Positions 8,424 through 17,373 of a stretch of DNA of 64,000 nt are shown piece by piece. The stretch is from JAICYJ01 sp963797565 (lineage in GTDB: Bacteria > Actinomycetota > Thermoleophilia > Gaiellales > JAICJC01). How positions within the stretch are numbered: the stretch's first letter is position 1; every line of letters begins with the position of its first letter. The DNA lies in the NCBI GenBank assembly GCA_963797565.1, contig CAWCPM010000005.1:124001-188000 (forward strand), written 5' to 3'. The position numbers and the translations under genes are program-made. The notes beneath the pieces were generated by a model, which saw only the letters and a list, made by a program, of their open reading frames with translations, was not told where the DNA came from and did not search any database.

Positions 8424-9850
8424 GACCAGGCGGCGCGGCCGCGCTTGCGTACCGCCTTCCACGCCCGCGGATAGGCGGCGCGCGCGACGCGGCGCCGCTC
8501 GCGCTGGCGCTCGGCCACCATGCCGGCGGCGAACGCCGCCTCTGACGGCGCGCCCTTGGCCAGCTCGCGGATCGTGCGCTCCGCGACCGAGGCATCCTGA
8601 TGATCGCCGAGCACGTCCTGCAGCAGCTTGGTGGCGTCGATAAACCGCGTGGCCTTGCGCCCTCGCGCCCGCTCGGCCAGCTCGGCGGCGTAGCGTGCGC
8701 GCTTGGTGGTCTTGCGGGCGTCGTGCAGCGCCTTGTCCGCGGGATCGGGGCCCAGCTCGGCCATCTCGCGCGCCAGACGCTCGAACTGGTCGCCCGCGAT
8801 CCGCTCCAGCGACAGCTCCTGGGCGCCCGATGGGGGCGCGATCAGCTCGCCCTCGAGGCGGTCGAGCAGGCGCATGTAGCGCGGCGCGCGGAGGGTCTTC
8901 AGCATCCGCTTGCGCGCCTCCTCGCGCCGCGACGTGATGGCCACGGTCAGCGTGTCAAACGCGTGGCGCTGCTCGGCCGGGAGGTGCTGCGCATCCTGGT
9001 CGAGGTGCCCCAGCAGCACATCGAGATCGCGCACCTCGCCGAGCGCGCGGCCCGCCCAGGCCAGCTCCCGGCGCACGTCCGTCACCCAATCGGGGTCGAG
9101 CATCGGCTGCGCCGCCTGCAGGAGGGCGCGCAGGCGGCGGATGGCGACGCGGTGCTGGTGGAGCTCCTCCGGGTCGCTGCCCAGCCGGGTACCCGGGTCG
9201 TGCTGCAGGATCGCCCGGTACTGCGCCTCCAGCATCGCGGTGAGGTGCTTCATCGGCTTCGCCTTGCGGCCGGGCGGCTTGCCCTCGGGGCGGACCAGGC
9301 CGAGCGCCCGGAACAGCTTCGGGCGCTCATCGGCGTCGAGCGCGCCGGCGGCACGCAGTGCCCGCTCGATCCGCTGCAGCGACGCGTCGTCGCCGTCGAC
9401 CAGCTCCACCTCGAGCTCGTCGATACGCGATACGCGCCGGCCGCTGCGGGACACCACCACCTCGTCGATAACCACCTCGGCCAGGTCGCGGCCGCTGTCG
9501 CGAACGATTATCCCCTGCCGGGTCGTGTCGAGGGTTGCCACCGGACCCAGCGGCCGGCCGCGCGTGGTCGCCGCCAGCAGGTCTCCGAACGGCGGCGGCA
9601 CCGCCTCCGGCGAGCCCGGCAGCTCCAGCTCCAGCCGGTCACCGCCGCGCGGCAGCTTCAGCTGCCAGGCGCCGGAGCCGTGCTCGGCCCGGTAGCGGAG
9701 GGTGAACCCGGAGGCAGCCAGACGATGGTCGGAAGTATCGTGATAGGTCGAGGAGAAGCTCCGCGGAGCCAGCGGGTCACCCAGCTCGCGCGGCAGCGCA
9801 AATCCTGCGCCCGCGCGCAGCTTGATCTCGCGTTCGATGGTGCGCTTCAC
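8420..9850 (-). CDS. CYTH-CHAD domain protein
   Basis: This 476-residue protein has two domains. Residues 1-200 form a CYTH triphosphate tunnel metalloenzyme domain with the ExExK motif at the start (E6-R-E8-I-K10) and further charged beta strands (FTLRYRAEHGSGAWQLKL, ELEVELVDGD). Residues 210-470 form a CHAD domain, a helical bundle rich in conserved histidine, arginine and lysine (LHQHRVAIRRLRALL, LHDARKTTKRARYAAELAE). CYTH enzymes hydrolyse triphosphates, often inorganic tripolyphosphate; CHAD domains bind polyphosphate. The combination near ppk and ppx fits a polyphosphate-granule or tripolyphosphate role. The start is a GTG. It is divergent from the decarboxylase gene at 9926 and coupled to sixA downstream. 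Confidence 0.95.
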   Translation of the reverse strand: MKRTIEREIKLRAGAGFALPRELGDPLAPRSFSSTYHDTSDHRLAASGFTLRYRAEHGSGAWQLKLPRGGDRLELELPGSPEAVPPPFGDLLAATTRGRPLGPVATLDTTRQGIIVRDSGRDLAEVVIDEVVVSRSGRRVSRIDELEVELVDGDDASLQRIERALRAAGALDADERPKLFRALGLVRPEGKPPGRKAKPMKHLTAMLEAQYRAILQHDPGTRLGSDPEELHQHRVAIRRLRALLQAAQPMLDPDWVTDVRRELAWAGRALGEVRDLDVLLGHLDQDAQHLPAEQRHAFDTLTVAITSRREEARKRMLKTLRAPRYMRLLDRLEGELIAPPSGAQELSLERIAGDQFERLAREMAELGPDPADKALHDARKTTKRARYAAELAERARGRKATRFIDATKLLQDVLGDHQDASVAERTIRELAKGAPSEAAFAAGMVAERQRERRRVARAAYPRAWKAVRKRGRAAWS

Positions 9851-9925
9851 AATTCTCTAAGTTTACGGGCCGATCCTCCGTTCGGCGGCATCGCCGGTCG
9901 GGCCCGTTGCGCGATACTGACGCGC

Positions 9926-11419
9926 ATGGCCGTGACTCAACAGACCCAGCCCCCGGCACCCGTATCCGACCTCGACTGGGACTCGGCCCGCATGCGGTCG
10001 CTGGCCGATCGCGCGGTGCAGCTCTACGCCGAGTTCCTGGACGGCCTCGACGACATGCCGATCTCCCGCTACGCGCCCGCCGCGGAGGTGCGCGCCGCGG
10101 TGGTGCGGCCCGTGCCGGAGCAGGGCATGAGCGACGACGAGCTGATCGCCCACCTGCGGGACGTGTTGATCGAGTGGGGCGTCCAGTGCGGGCACCCGCG
10201 CTTCCTCGCCTACGTGACGGGCAGCGGCACCGTGCCCGGCGCGGTGGTCGACATGCTGGCCTCCGGCGTCAACATGAACGTGGGCGGGTGGCAGCTCTCG
10301 CCTTCGGCCAGCGAGATCGAGCAGAACCTGGTGCGGTGGTTCGCCGCCCGGTTCGGCATGGGCGATGAGGCGGCCGGCCTGCTGGTGTCGGGCGGCGCGA
10401 TGGCCAACATGGTCGGTCTGAAGGCGGCGCGTGATCACATGGCGGGGTGGAACACCCGCCGCGACGGCATCGCGGCGGGGCCGCCGCTGGTGATCTACGC
10501 GACCGATGAGACGCACGTCGTCACCGACCGGGCGGCGGATGCGCTGGGGCTGGGCACCGCCGCCGTGCGGAGGCTGCCGGTCGACGACCGGCTGCGGATG
10601 GTGACGGCCGCGCTGCGCGAGCAGATACGCGCCGACCGCACGGCCGGGCTGAGACCGATGGCAGTGGTGGCGACCGCGGGAACGACGTCGACCGGCACCA
10701 TCGACCCGCTGGCCGAGGTTGCCGAGATCTGCGCCCAGGAGCAGGTCTGGATGCACGTCGACGCGGCGTACGGCGGCCCGGCGGTGCTGGCCGACGACCT
10801 GCGGCCGCTGCTGGCCGGGATCGAGCGCGCCGACTCGATCGCGTTCGACCCGCACAAGTGGCTCTACATCGCCCAGTCGGCGGGCTGCGTGCTCGTGCGC
10901 GACCCCCAGCACCTGGTGGATTCCTACCAGGTGCACGCGTCGTACGTGTGGCAGGATCGTGAGCGCACCGGAGCCGGGGTCAGCCTGGGCGAGCTGGGAC
11001 CGCAGTACAGCCGCGGCTTCCAGGCCCTCAAGCTGTGGGTGTCGCTGCTCGCGCACGGCCACCGGGCATATGGCGCCCGCATCTCCCACGACGCGGCGCT
11101 GGCTCGCTACATGGCGGCACGCGTGCAGGAGCGTGACAGGTTCGAGCTGGCCGCTCCCGTCGGGCTCTCGATCTGCTGCTTCGCGTACGTGCCGGAGCCC
11201 GGCCTGCCCGCCGAGTACCTGTCACGGCTGAACGAGCGGATCATGACCGAGCTGCAGCTGGACGGCCGCGTCTACATCTCGAACGCGCTCTTGGGCGAGC
11301 GGTTCGTTCTGCGGGCGTGCATCGTCAACCACCGCACCGAGGCCGATGACATCGACGCCGTGCTCGACGTGGTGGCCGAGCTGGGCGCGCGCCTCGACTC
11401 CGAGTTACGCGGCGACTAG
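9926..11419 (+). CDS. PLP-dependent group II decarboxylase (first)
   Basis: This 497-residue enzyme belongs to the aromatic-L-amino-acid/glutamate decarboxylase family (fold type I). It decarboxylates an amino acid to its amine using pyridoxal phosphate. Visible signatures are HPRFLAYVTGSGT, SGGAMANMVGLKAARD, the cofactor-contacting HVDAAYGGPAVLADD and the Schiff-base lysine in FDPHKWLY. The ATG at 9926 precedes the typical N-terminal helix region. The substrate (aromatic amino acid, glutamate, aspartate or a diamine precursor) cannot be told from motifs. A second member lies at 18495. It is divergent from the CYTH-CHAD gene, sharing a 75-bp promoter region. Confidence 0.92.
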   Translation: MAVTQQTQPPAPVSDLDWDSARMRSLADRAVQLYAEFLDGLDDMPISRYAPAAEVRAAVVRPVPEQGMSDDELIAHLRDVLIEWGVQCGHPRFLAYVTGSGTVPGAVVDMLASGVNMNVGGWQLSPSASEIEQNLVRWFAARFGMGDEAAGLLVSGGAMANMVGLKAARDHMAGWNTRRDGIAAGPPLVIYATDETHVVTDRAADALGLGTAAVRRLPVDDRLRMVTAALREQIRADRTAGLRPMAVVATAGTTSTGTIDPLAEVAEICAQEQVWMHVDAAYGGPAVLADDLRPLLAGIERADSIAFDPHKWLYIAQSAGCVLVRDPQHLVDSYQVHASYVWQDRERTGAGVSLGELGPQYSRGFQALKLWVSLLAHGHRAYGARISHDAALARYMAARVQERDRFELAAPVGLSICCFAYVPEPGLPAEYLSRLNERIMTELQLDGRVYISNALLGERFVLRACIVNHRTEADDIDAVLDVVAELGARLDSELRGD

Positions 11420-11523
11420 ATCCAGCGTCGCGTGTCCCGGGTATCGGTGGGCCGCGAGTCGACGCCGAACAGCAGCGCCAGCGGGCCGACCGCCAGGATG
11501 AAGATGATCATGAGAGTTGCCAT
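11416..11523 (-). CDS. Small 35-residue single-pass membrane protein
   Basis: A short frame reads MATLMIIFILAVGPLALLF followed by GVDSRPTDTRDTRRWI and a stop. It has one transmembrane helix and a short, charged, Asp/Arg-rich tail. Small proteins of this design (hydrophobic helix, then GxDSRxxDxRDxR) occur widely in actinobacteria but have no known function that I can name. Its 3' end overlaps the 3' end of the decarboxylase gene by 3 bp, and its 5' end faces the LysR gene, so it may share regulation with it. It was found by reading the gap and is too short for most gene callers. Confidence 0.6.
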   Translation of the reverse strand: MATLMIIFILAVGPLALLFGVDSRPTDTRDTRRWI

Positions 11524-11668
11524 GAGTGAAGTATCGGGCGTGTTGACGATTCGCTCAAATCCACTATTCGGTGTATATGATTAGCTATGCTTATGGAAGA
11601 TTCGGTCGAGAACGGCCTAATCACGCGCCCAGCAATCTCACGCACAGTCACCAGATGGGAAGTTGATC

Positions 11669-12607
11669 ATGGAACCTGATAGTTGGCTCGGGGTCGAACT
11701 GCGGCACCTGGCGGCCCTGCAGGCGGTGGCGGAGGAGGGCAGCTTCGGCCGCGCCGCGACCCGGCTGGGCTACACGCAGTCGGCCGTCAGCCAGCAGATC
11801 GCGACGCTCGAGCGCCTGGTCGGCGATCGTCTGGTGGAGCGCCCGGGCGGCCCGCGCCCGGTGTCGATCACCGAGGCGGGGACGGTGCTGCTGCGCCACG
11901 CCGACGGCATCGTGGCGCGCCTGCGGGCGGCCCAGGCCGACCTGGCGGCGTTGCATGAGGGGAACGCGGGCTCGCTGCGCGTCGGTACGTACCAGAGCGT
12001 GGGCGCGCGCGTGCTGCCCGAGGTGATGCTGCGGTTCTCGTTCGCGCATCCGCACGTCGACGTGCAGCTGTCCGAGAGCGAGGACGGCGCGCTGGTGCGG
12101 CAGGTCGAGACCGGCGACCTCGACCTCACGTTCATCCAGCTCCCGCTGCCGGACGGCCCGTTCGAGGCGATCGAGATCCTGCGCGATCCGCACATGCTGG
12201 TCGTGAAGGCCGGCTCGCCGCTGGCCGCGGGGCAGCCACCGTCGCTGCGCGAGGTCGGCGACCTGCCGCTGATCAGCTACCGCACCTGCACGTCGTCGCA
12301 CCAGGTCGAGCAGCAGCTGCGCCTGCGTGGCAGCACCCCGGAGATCGTTTTCCGATCAGACGACAACGGCACCGTGCAGGGGATGGTGGCGGCCGGAGTG
12401 GGCGTTGCGCTGATGCCGGCGCTGGCGGTCGACCCGGCCGATCCGCGCACCCGCGCGGTCGACATGAGCGGCAAGCTGCCGCCCCGGCTGATCGGGATCG
12501 CCTGGCACCGCGACCGCGTGCAGTCGGCGGCCGCGCGCTCGTTCATCGATCTCGCCGCCGAGGTCTGCGCCGAGATCGCGCGGCATCCGTTCGCCGCCAC
12601 CGCCTGA
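11669..12607 (+). CDS. LysR family transcriptional regulator
   Basis: This 312-residue regulator has an N-terminal winged helix-turn-helix at residues 8-65 (LRHLAALQAVAEEGSFGRAA, LGYTQSAVSQQIATLERLVG) and a C-terminal periplasmic-binding-protein-like effector domain at about 90-300 (GSLRVGTYQSVGARVLPEV). LysR proteins bind DNA as tetramers and respond to a small ligand. The ATG at 11669 is preferred (GGGAAG upstream) over the TTG two codons earlier. The divergent partner is the 35-residue membrane protein gene, and the intervening 145 bp is AT-richer than its surroundings and likely holds the operator. The effector is unknown. Confidence 0.95.
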   Translation: MEPDSWLGVELRHLAALQAVAEEGSFGRAATRLGYTQSAVSQQIATLERLVGDRLVERPGGPRPVSITEAGTVLLRHADGIVARLRAAQADLAALHEGNAGSLRVGTYQSVGARVLPEVMLRFSFAHPHVDVQLSESEDGALVRQVETGDLDLTFIQLPLPDGPFEAIEILRDPHMLVVKAGSPLAAGQPPSLREVGDLPLISYRTCTSSHQVEQQLRLRGSTPEIVFRSDDNGTVQGMVAAGVGVALMPALAVDPADPRTRAVDMSGKLPPRLIGIAWHRDRVQSAAARSFIDLAAEVCAEIARHPFAATA

Positions 12608-12611
12608 CGCG

Positions 12612-13601
12612 CTACTCGTAGATGATCACGTTCGGGCGCGGGTGCAGGTGCATCACCGCGCGCGGCGACATCATGTGGATGTCCTCGTGGTAGAACAGCT
12701 TGAAGCCGTTGTACCAGGGCGGATGGCGCTTGGCGAACAGGTTGTACTTGGAGATCTTGTTGGGCGGGTTGCCGAAGCCGTCGATGTTGATCGCGAGGGC
12801 AACGCCGGGGTGTTCCACCAGGGTGCGCCGGTGCTGGATCATGCCGGGCGTGAACTGGTGCACGATCAGCAGCTTCTGCGGCAGGTCGTAGCGCTTGACC
12901 AGGGCCGACAGGTAGGCCCCGGCCTGGTTCACGATCGACGCGTCGGTCGAGCCGATCACCTGGCCCGGGATCTGGTGCCTGCGCATGCTCCACTCCGGAT
13001 CGAGCGCCAGTCCCACGTCCGGCTCGCGCAGGTACGACCGATAGGCGCGCACCTCGTCCATGAACCGTGCCCGGCCCGGCTGGATGTCGAGGATCAGCAG
13101 CGCCTTGGCCCGGCGGGCCTCGACCAGGTAGCGGTCGATCAGGTCGCTGCTCTGCCGGTAGCGGTACTTGCCGTCGTCGCCGGGCGCGGCCGTGACCAGG
13201 GTTGCGATCAGCTCGAGGGCCGGCATCACCGGGCGGCCGGGACGGGCGTACGGAGCAGCCTGCGTCAGCAGCTTGGCGGTGGCCGAGTGGGGGGTACCGA
13301 TGCCGAGCTGACCGAGGCCGGGATCCTGCGGGGCGCCGTAGTAGGCGACGACCCGGTAGTCCGGCAAGAGCGTGCGCCCGCCGCGCGGCTCCTGCGGGGG
13401 CGGGGCCGCCTTGGAGGAGGCGTGCTCGGCGGCGCTGGTGTCGATCCCCGAGCCGCCCTGGCTGAGGGCGAAGAAGGCGCCCACGACGACCACGCAGCCG
13501 AGAGTCACGCCGGCGGCGAGCTGCCGCTCACGGCGGACGCGGCGGCGGGCGATGTCGCGGCGCTCCTGGATGGTGCGCGGGCGGCGGGGCGCGGTCTTCA
13601 C
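12612..13601 (-). CDS. Membrane-anchored extracytoplasmic protein, unknown
   Basis: I do not recognise this 329-residue protein. A basic N-terminus (RRPRTIQERRDIARRRVRRER) precedes one transmembrane helix at about residues 29-48, then a low-complexity linker and a globular outer domain from about residue 78 (RVVAYYGAPQDPGLGQLG) to the end. Alternating strands and helices with acidic residues at strand ends (LLILDIQPG, GLALDPEW, LAINIDGFGN) suggest a TIM-barrel of the glycosidase or polysaccharide-deacetylase kind, but no catalytic motif is certain. The GTG start at 13601 overlaps the stop of the ABC-F gene by 4 bp, so the two are coupled. Its 3' end faces the LysR gene. Confidence 0.7.
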   Translation of the reverse strand: MKTAPRRPRTIQERRDIARRRVRRERQLAAGVTLGCVVVVGAFFALSQGGSGIDTSAAEHASSKAAPPPQEPRGGRTLLPDYRVVAYYGAPQDPGLGQLGIGTPHSATAKLLTQAAPYARPGRPVMPALELIATLVTAAPGDDGKYRYRQSSDLIDRYLVEARRAKALLILDIQPGRARFMDEVRAYRSYLREPDVGLALDPEWSMRRHQIPGQVIGSTDASIVNQAGAYLSALVKRYDLPQKLLIVHQFTPGMIQHRRTLVEHPGVALAINIDGFGNPPNKISKYNLFAKRHPPWYNGFKLFYHEDIHMMSPRAVMHLHPRPNVIIYE

Positions 13602-15214
13602 GCGGCCACGCTGCCCTTGTGGCGGGCGTACCAGGCGCTGTATCCACCCTCAGAGCTGTGGACGCGGCCGTCGCGCACCTCGAGGATGCGGTCGGAGATG
13701 CGGTCGAGGAAGTAGCGGTCGTGTGAGACGAACACGGCGGTGCCGTCGTAGCTCTCGAGGGCGCCCTCGAGCGCCTCCACCGAGTCGATGTCCAGGTGGT
13801 TGGTGGGCTCGTCCAGCACCAGGCAGTTGGCGCCGCCGCGCATCAGCAGCAACAGCTCGAGGCGGGTGCGCTCGCCGCCCGACAGCTTCTCGACCGGCTG
13901 GCGCACCTGCTCATAGGTGAACAGGAAGCGCATCAGGGCGTGCACGGCCTCGCCCTCGGTGCAGGGGCGCTGGAGGCGCACGGCCTCGATCGGGGTGGCG
14001 GCGCCGAGTGCGGGGTGGTGCTCCTGGACGAGCGTCCCCAGCTCGATCGAGGGGCCGATCCAGCGCTCGCCGGAGGCCGGCTCCAGCTCGCCGGTGATGA
14101 GGCGGGTGAGCACGCTCTTGCCGGAGCCGTTGGCGCCGATGATGCCGACCCGCTCGCCGCGCATCACCGTCAGCGAGACATCGAGCAGGACCGGTTCGTC
14201 GTCGTATGCGGCGTCCACGTGGCGCAGCTCGACCACGCGCTGGCCGCCGCGGCGCTCGCTGCGCAGGCGCAGGCCCATCTTGCGCCGCTCCAGCACCGGC
14301 CGGTCGACCCTGTCCATGGTGTCGATCTGGCGCTGCTTGACGCGCGCGGCGACGATGAAGCGCTCGTTGTCGCCCTGGTTGAACCACTGCTTGAAGCGGC
14401 GGATCATCTCCTCCAGCCGCGCGATCTCCTTCTGCTGGGTCTGGTAATGATGCTCCTGACGCTGCAGGGCGAGCTCGCGGGAGACGGCGTAGGCGGAGTA
14501 GTTGCCGGGCCACAGCGTGATGGCGCCGCCGTCCAGCTCGGCGATGGTGGTGACGGTCTCGTCCAGCAGGTAGCGGTCATGGCTGACCATCACGACGGCA
14601 CCGTCGAAGCGGCGCACGAGGCGCTCGAGGTCGCTGCGGCGCTCGGCATCGAGGTGCGTCTCGGGCTCGTCCAGCAACAGCACATCCGGGTCCTGGGCGA
14701 GGCAGGCGGCCAGGGCCACCAGCTTGCGCTGGCCGCCGGAGAGCACGGCCGAGGTCTCATCGAACTGTTCCGGCCGCAGGCCGAGCTCGAGCAGCAGCGT
14801 CTCGATGCGGCCCTCGAAGACGTGCCCACCGGCTCGGTCGAGCTCGTCCAGCAGGCGCTCCTGACGCCGGAGAACGCGGCTCATCAGGTCGAGGTCGGCG
14901 ATCACGTCGGGCTCGCCCAGACGGGCGGCGCAGTCGGACAGCTCCCGCTCGATCCGCGCGATCTCGGGCTTGGCGCCGCGCACGATCTGGCGTGGGGTGC
15001 GCTCCTCGGGCGCGACCTGCTGGGGCAGGAAGGCGGTCACCAGCTCACGGCGGCGGGCGACGTTGCCCGCGTCCACGTGCTCGCTGCCGGCAAGCAGGCG
15101 CAGCATCGTCGACTTGCCGCCGCCGTTCGGGCCGATCACGCCCACGCGGGCGCGCTCGTCGACCTCGAAATCGAGGCCGCGCAGGATGGTTCGGGCGCCG
15201 AAGGTCTTCGACAC
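13598..15214 (-). CDS. ABC-F family ATPase
   Basis: This soluble protein of at least 538 residues has two ATP-binding cassettes and no membrane helices. Cassette 1 has Walker A GPNGGGKST, signature LSGGQRKLVALA and Walker B VLLLDEPETHLD. Cassette 2 has Walker A GANGSGKSV, signature LSGGERTRLELL and Walker B CLVLDEPTNHLD. The charged linker between them (about residues 240-310) is the P-site tRNA-interacting motif of ABC-F translation factors. Members act on stalled ribosomes or give ribosome-protection antibiotic resistance. The first in-frame GTG (15214) falls inside the first strand TGVSKTFG. Codons for IIILISLTGVSK continue upstream with AGAGG at 15245-15249, so initiation at a non-standard ATC (15241) or CTG (15232) is possible. 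Confidence 0.9.
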   Translation of the reverse strand: MSKTFGARTILRGLDFEVDERARVGVIGPNGGGKSTMLRLLAGSEHVDAGNVARRRELVTAFLPQQVAPEERTPRQIVRGAKPEIARIERELSDCAARLGEPDVIADLDLMSRVLRRQERLLDELDRAGGHVFEGRIETLLLELGLRPEQFDETSAVLSGGQRKLVALAACLAQDPDVLLLDEPETHLDAERRSDLERLVRRFDGAVVMVSHDRYLLDETVTTIAELDGGAITLWPGNYSAYAVSRELALQRQEHHYQTQQKEIARLEEMIRRFKQWFNQGDNERFIVAARVKQRQIDTMDRVDRPVLERRKMGLRLRSERRGGQRVVELRHVDAAYDDEPVLLDVSLTVMRGERVGIIGANGSGKSVLTRLITGELEPASGERWIGPSIELGTLVQEHHPALGAATPIEAVRLQRPCTEGEAVHALMRFLFTYEQVRQPVEKLSGGERTRLELLLLMRGGANCLVLDEPTNHLDIDSVEALEGALESYDGTAVFVSHDRYFLDRISDRILEVRDGRVHSSEGGYSAWYARHKGSVAA

Positions 15215-15301
15215 GCCGGTGAGGCTGATCAGGATGATGATGTGTCCTCTCGTCCCCGCGGGCGCTGACAGGCGGCGCCGCGATGGATACTGTACGGCCG
15301 A

Positions 15302-15835
15302 ATGAGCATCTCAGGCGAACTGCGGCTCGACTTCCGCGAATGCGTGGGGGCGTTCGCCACCGGCGTGACGGTGGTGACGACGCACGCGCAGGGCCAGTCT
15401 GCGGGCATGACGCTGAACTCGTTCACGTCGGTTTCGCTGGATCCGCTGCTGGTTCTGGTGTCGCTTGCGCACGCCACGCGGACGCTGGAGGCGATCAAGT
15501 CGTCGAACCGGTTCACGGTCAACGTGCTGCACCGCAACCAGCGCGACGTGGCCCTGGCGTTCGCGAAGCCGGGAGCTCCGTTCCCGGAGGGCTACACGGT
15601 GCAGGACCCGCACGGCTTCGTGGTCGTGCGCCACGCGCTTGCGATCCTGCGCTGCGAGGTGTTCGGCACGCACGTTGCCGGCGACCACGACCTGGTGGTG
15701 GGCGAGGTGATCGACTTCGAGGGGTCCGGCGGCCAGCCGCTGATCTTCCACCGCGGCGCCTTCGGCGGCCTCGACGCTGACGCGCTGGTGCCCCAGGGCC
15801 GCGTGATCGGGATTCACACCGCCTCCGGCTGGTAG
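15302..15835 (+). CDS. Flavin reductase-domain protein
   Basis: This 177-residue protein is of the flavin reductase-like, FMN-binding split-barrel family. Signatures are FRECVGAFATGVTVVTT, AGMTLNSFTSVSLDPLLVLVSL, FTVNVLHRNQRDVALAFA and GDHDLVVGEVIDFE. Members reduce FMN or FAD with NAD(P)H and feed it to a monooxygenase, or bind FMN in their own reactions. No partner oxygenase is adjacent, so the role is open. It is divergent from the ABC-F gene, with only about 60 bp between them. Confidence 0.92.
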   Translation: MSISGELRLDFRECVGAFATGVTVVTTHAQGQSAGMTLNSFTSVSLDPLLVLVSLAHATRTLEAIKSSNRFTVNVLHRNQRDVALAFAKPGAPFPEGYTVQDPHGFVVVRHALAILRCEVFGTHVAGDHDLVVGEVIDFEGSGGQPLIFHRGAFGGLDADALVPQGRVIGIHTASGW

Positions 15836-16101
15836 CCGTCACCGCGCTGTCACTGGTCGTTGCTCCGCCGTTGGCAACACCGGTGCCAGGCGCGGGTGTT
15901 GCGCCGGGGACTCCGTGAGGGGTGCGTGCGGGGTCGTCACCGGCGCGTTGGCGCTCGCAGCGCGTGACGGGATGTGCTGGTCGAAGCTGTCACGGTGGGC
16001 GGTGCTCCACCGCCGCGAGGTGTGGGTGGATGTGAGAGGTCGTTGCAACCTTGCCGGGGTCACGCACATGCCGGATCTGGCGGTGCCGGCGGGGCGGGGC
16101 G
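15836..16101. other. Intergenic stretch with one solo REP
   Basis: This 266-bp gap lies between the flavin reductase stop and the convergent sigma-factor stop. The only structure I see is the REP palindrome at 15874-15902. The rest shows no credible reading frame, tRNA or terminator. Confidence 0.6.
15874..15902. repeat. Solo REP palindrome
   Basis: A 29-bp palindrome begins GCAACACCGGTGCCAGG and ends GTGTTGC. It differs by one base from the REP units at 47778-47806 and 47821-47849 beside the RAYT transposase gene. It lies in the gap between convergent genes, as REPs usually do, and the stem could act on transcript ends. Confidence 0.75.
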
Positions 16102-17373
16102 TTACGGCGTCGTGCGCGGTTGTGACGGCTCGGGCAGGTCGGCCAGCTTCCGCTGCAGCAGCCGGCGCTCCGCCTCGTTGCCGGCCTGCTCGATCGCGGT
16201 GCGGTAGGCCGCAGCCGCCTCCTGTGAGCGCCCCAGCCTGCCCAGCATGTCGGCCCGGGTCGCGTGCAGCAGGTGGCTGTGGGCGAGCGATCCCTCGGCG
16301 GCGATCGTGTCGGCCAGCGCCAGCCCGGCCGCCGGGCCCTGCGCCATCGACACGGCAACCGACCGGCTGAGCGCCGCCATCGGAGACGGCGACACCCGCA
16401 GCAGCACCTCGTACAGCGCCGCGATCTGCCACCAGTCGGTGTCGTCCGCGGTGGCCGCCTGGGCGTGCACCGCCGCGATCGCCGCCTCCAGCGCGTAGCG
16501 CCCGGGCGTCCGCGCCATGCGCAGCGCCCGCTCCGTCAGCGCGACCCCCTCCGCGATCTCGTCGCGGTGCCATTGCGACCGGTCCTGCCTGCCGATCAGC
16601 ACCACCTCGCCATCGGCGTCGGTGCGGGCGTCGCGCCGCGAGTGCTGCAGCAACATCAGCGCGAGCAGCCCGGCCGCCTCCGGCTCATCCGGCATCAGCG
16701 TGCTGATCACACGCCCCAGCCTGATCGCCTCGCCGGCCAGGTCGTCCCGCCGCAGCTGCGGCCCCGACGTGGCCACGTATCCCTCGTTGAAGATCAGGTA
16801 GACCACCGCCAGCGTGCTCGCCAGCCGATCGGTCAGCTGGTCGTCGGGCGGCACTTGCACCGGAATCCCGGCCGCCCGCACCTTGTGCTTGGCCCGCACC
16901 AGCCGCTGGGCGATCGTCGGCTCCGCCGCCAGCAGCGCCCGTGCGATCTCCGGCACCGTCAGCCCCGCCACCAGCCGCAGCGTCAGCGCCACCTGCGCCT
17001 CGATCGCCAGCGCCGGGTGGCAGCAGGTGAAGATCAGCCGCAGCCGCTCGTCGGGGATGGTGTCGTCGTCCGCGCTCTCGTCGTATCGGTTCATCTCGTC
17101 CTCCGCCCGCCGGGTCAGCTCCTCCGTGTGCCGTTCCAGCACCTGGTCGCGCCGCAGCCGGTCGATCGCCCTGTTCCGCGCCACCGCCACGATCCACGCC
17201 CGCGGGTTGTCGGGCACGCCGTCGGCCGGCCAGCGGCGAAGCGCGGCCAGGTAGGCATCCTGGACCGCGTCCTCGGCGAGCCCGATGTCGCCGAGGACGC
17301 GGGCAAGCAGCGCGACGGCACGTCCGAACTCTGACCGGAACACCCGGTCGACTGCCGCCGCCTCCGAGGTCAC
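16102..17373 (-). CDS. ECF42-type sigma factor with C-terminal extension
   Basis: This 423-residue protein has sigma region 2 at about residues 8-80 (FRSEFGRAVALLARVLGDIG, AEDAVQDAYLAALRRWP, NPRAWIVAVARNRAIDRLRR), region 4 at about 115-170 (LTLRLVAGLTVPEIARALL), and a helical TPR-like C-terminal domain of about 230 residues. This layout and the adjacent DGPF-domain gene are the hallmarks of group ECF42, in which the C-terminal domain is thought to replace an anti-sigma factor. The GTG at 17373 overlaps the stop of the DGPF gene as GTGA; a longer reading from 17475 would run through that gene. Targets of ECF42 factors usually include the DGPF gene itself. Confidence 0.92.
   Translation of the reverse strand: MTSEAAAVDRVFRSEFGRAVALLARVLGDIGLAEDAVQDAYLAALRRWPADGVPDNPRAWIVAVARNRAIDRLRRDQVLERHTEELTRRAEDEMNRYDESADDDTIPDERLRLIFTCCHPALAIEAQVALTLRLVAGLTVPEIARALLAAEPTIAQRLVRAKHKVRAAGIPVQVPPDDQLTDRLASTLAVVYLIFNEGYVATSGPQLRRDDLAGEAIRLGRVISTLMPDEPEAAGLLALMLLQHSRRDARTDADGEVVLIGRQDRSQWHRDEIAEGVALTERALRMARTPGRYALEAAIAAVHAQAATADDTDWWQIAALYEVLLRVSPSPMAALSRSVAVSMAQGPAAGLALADTIAAEGSLAHSHLLHATRADMLGRLGRSQEAAAAYRTAIEQAGNEAERRLLQRKLADLPEPSQPRTTP

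Noticed and set aside
11541..11575. Sigma-70 promoter for lysR
   Set aside because: TTGACG and TATATGAT are present, but their spacing is too long for a standard promoter and no transcript evidence is available.
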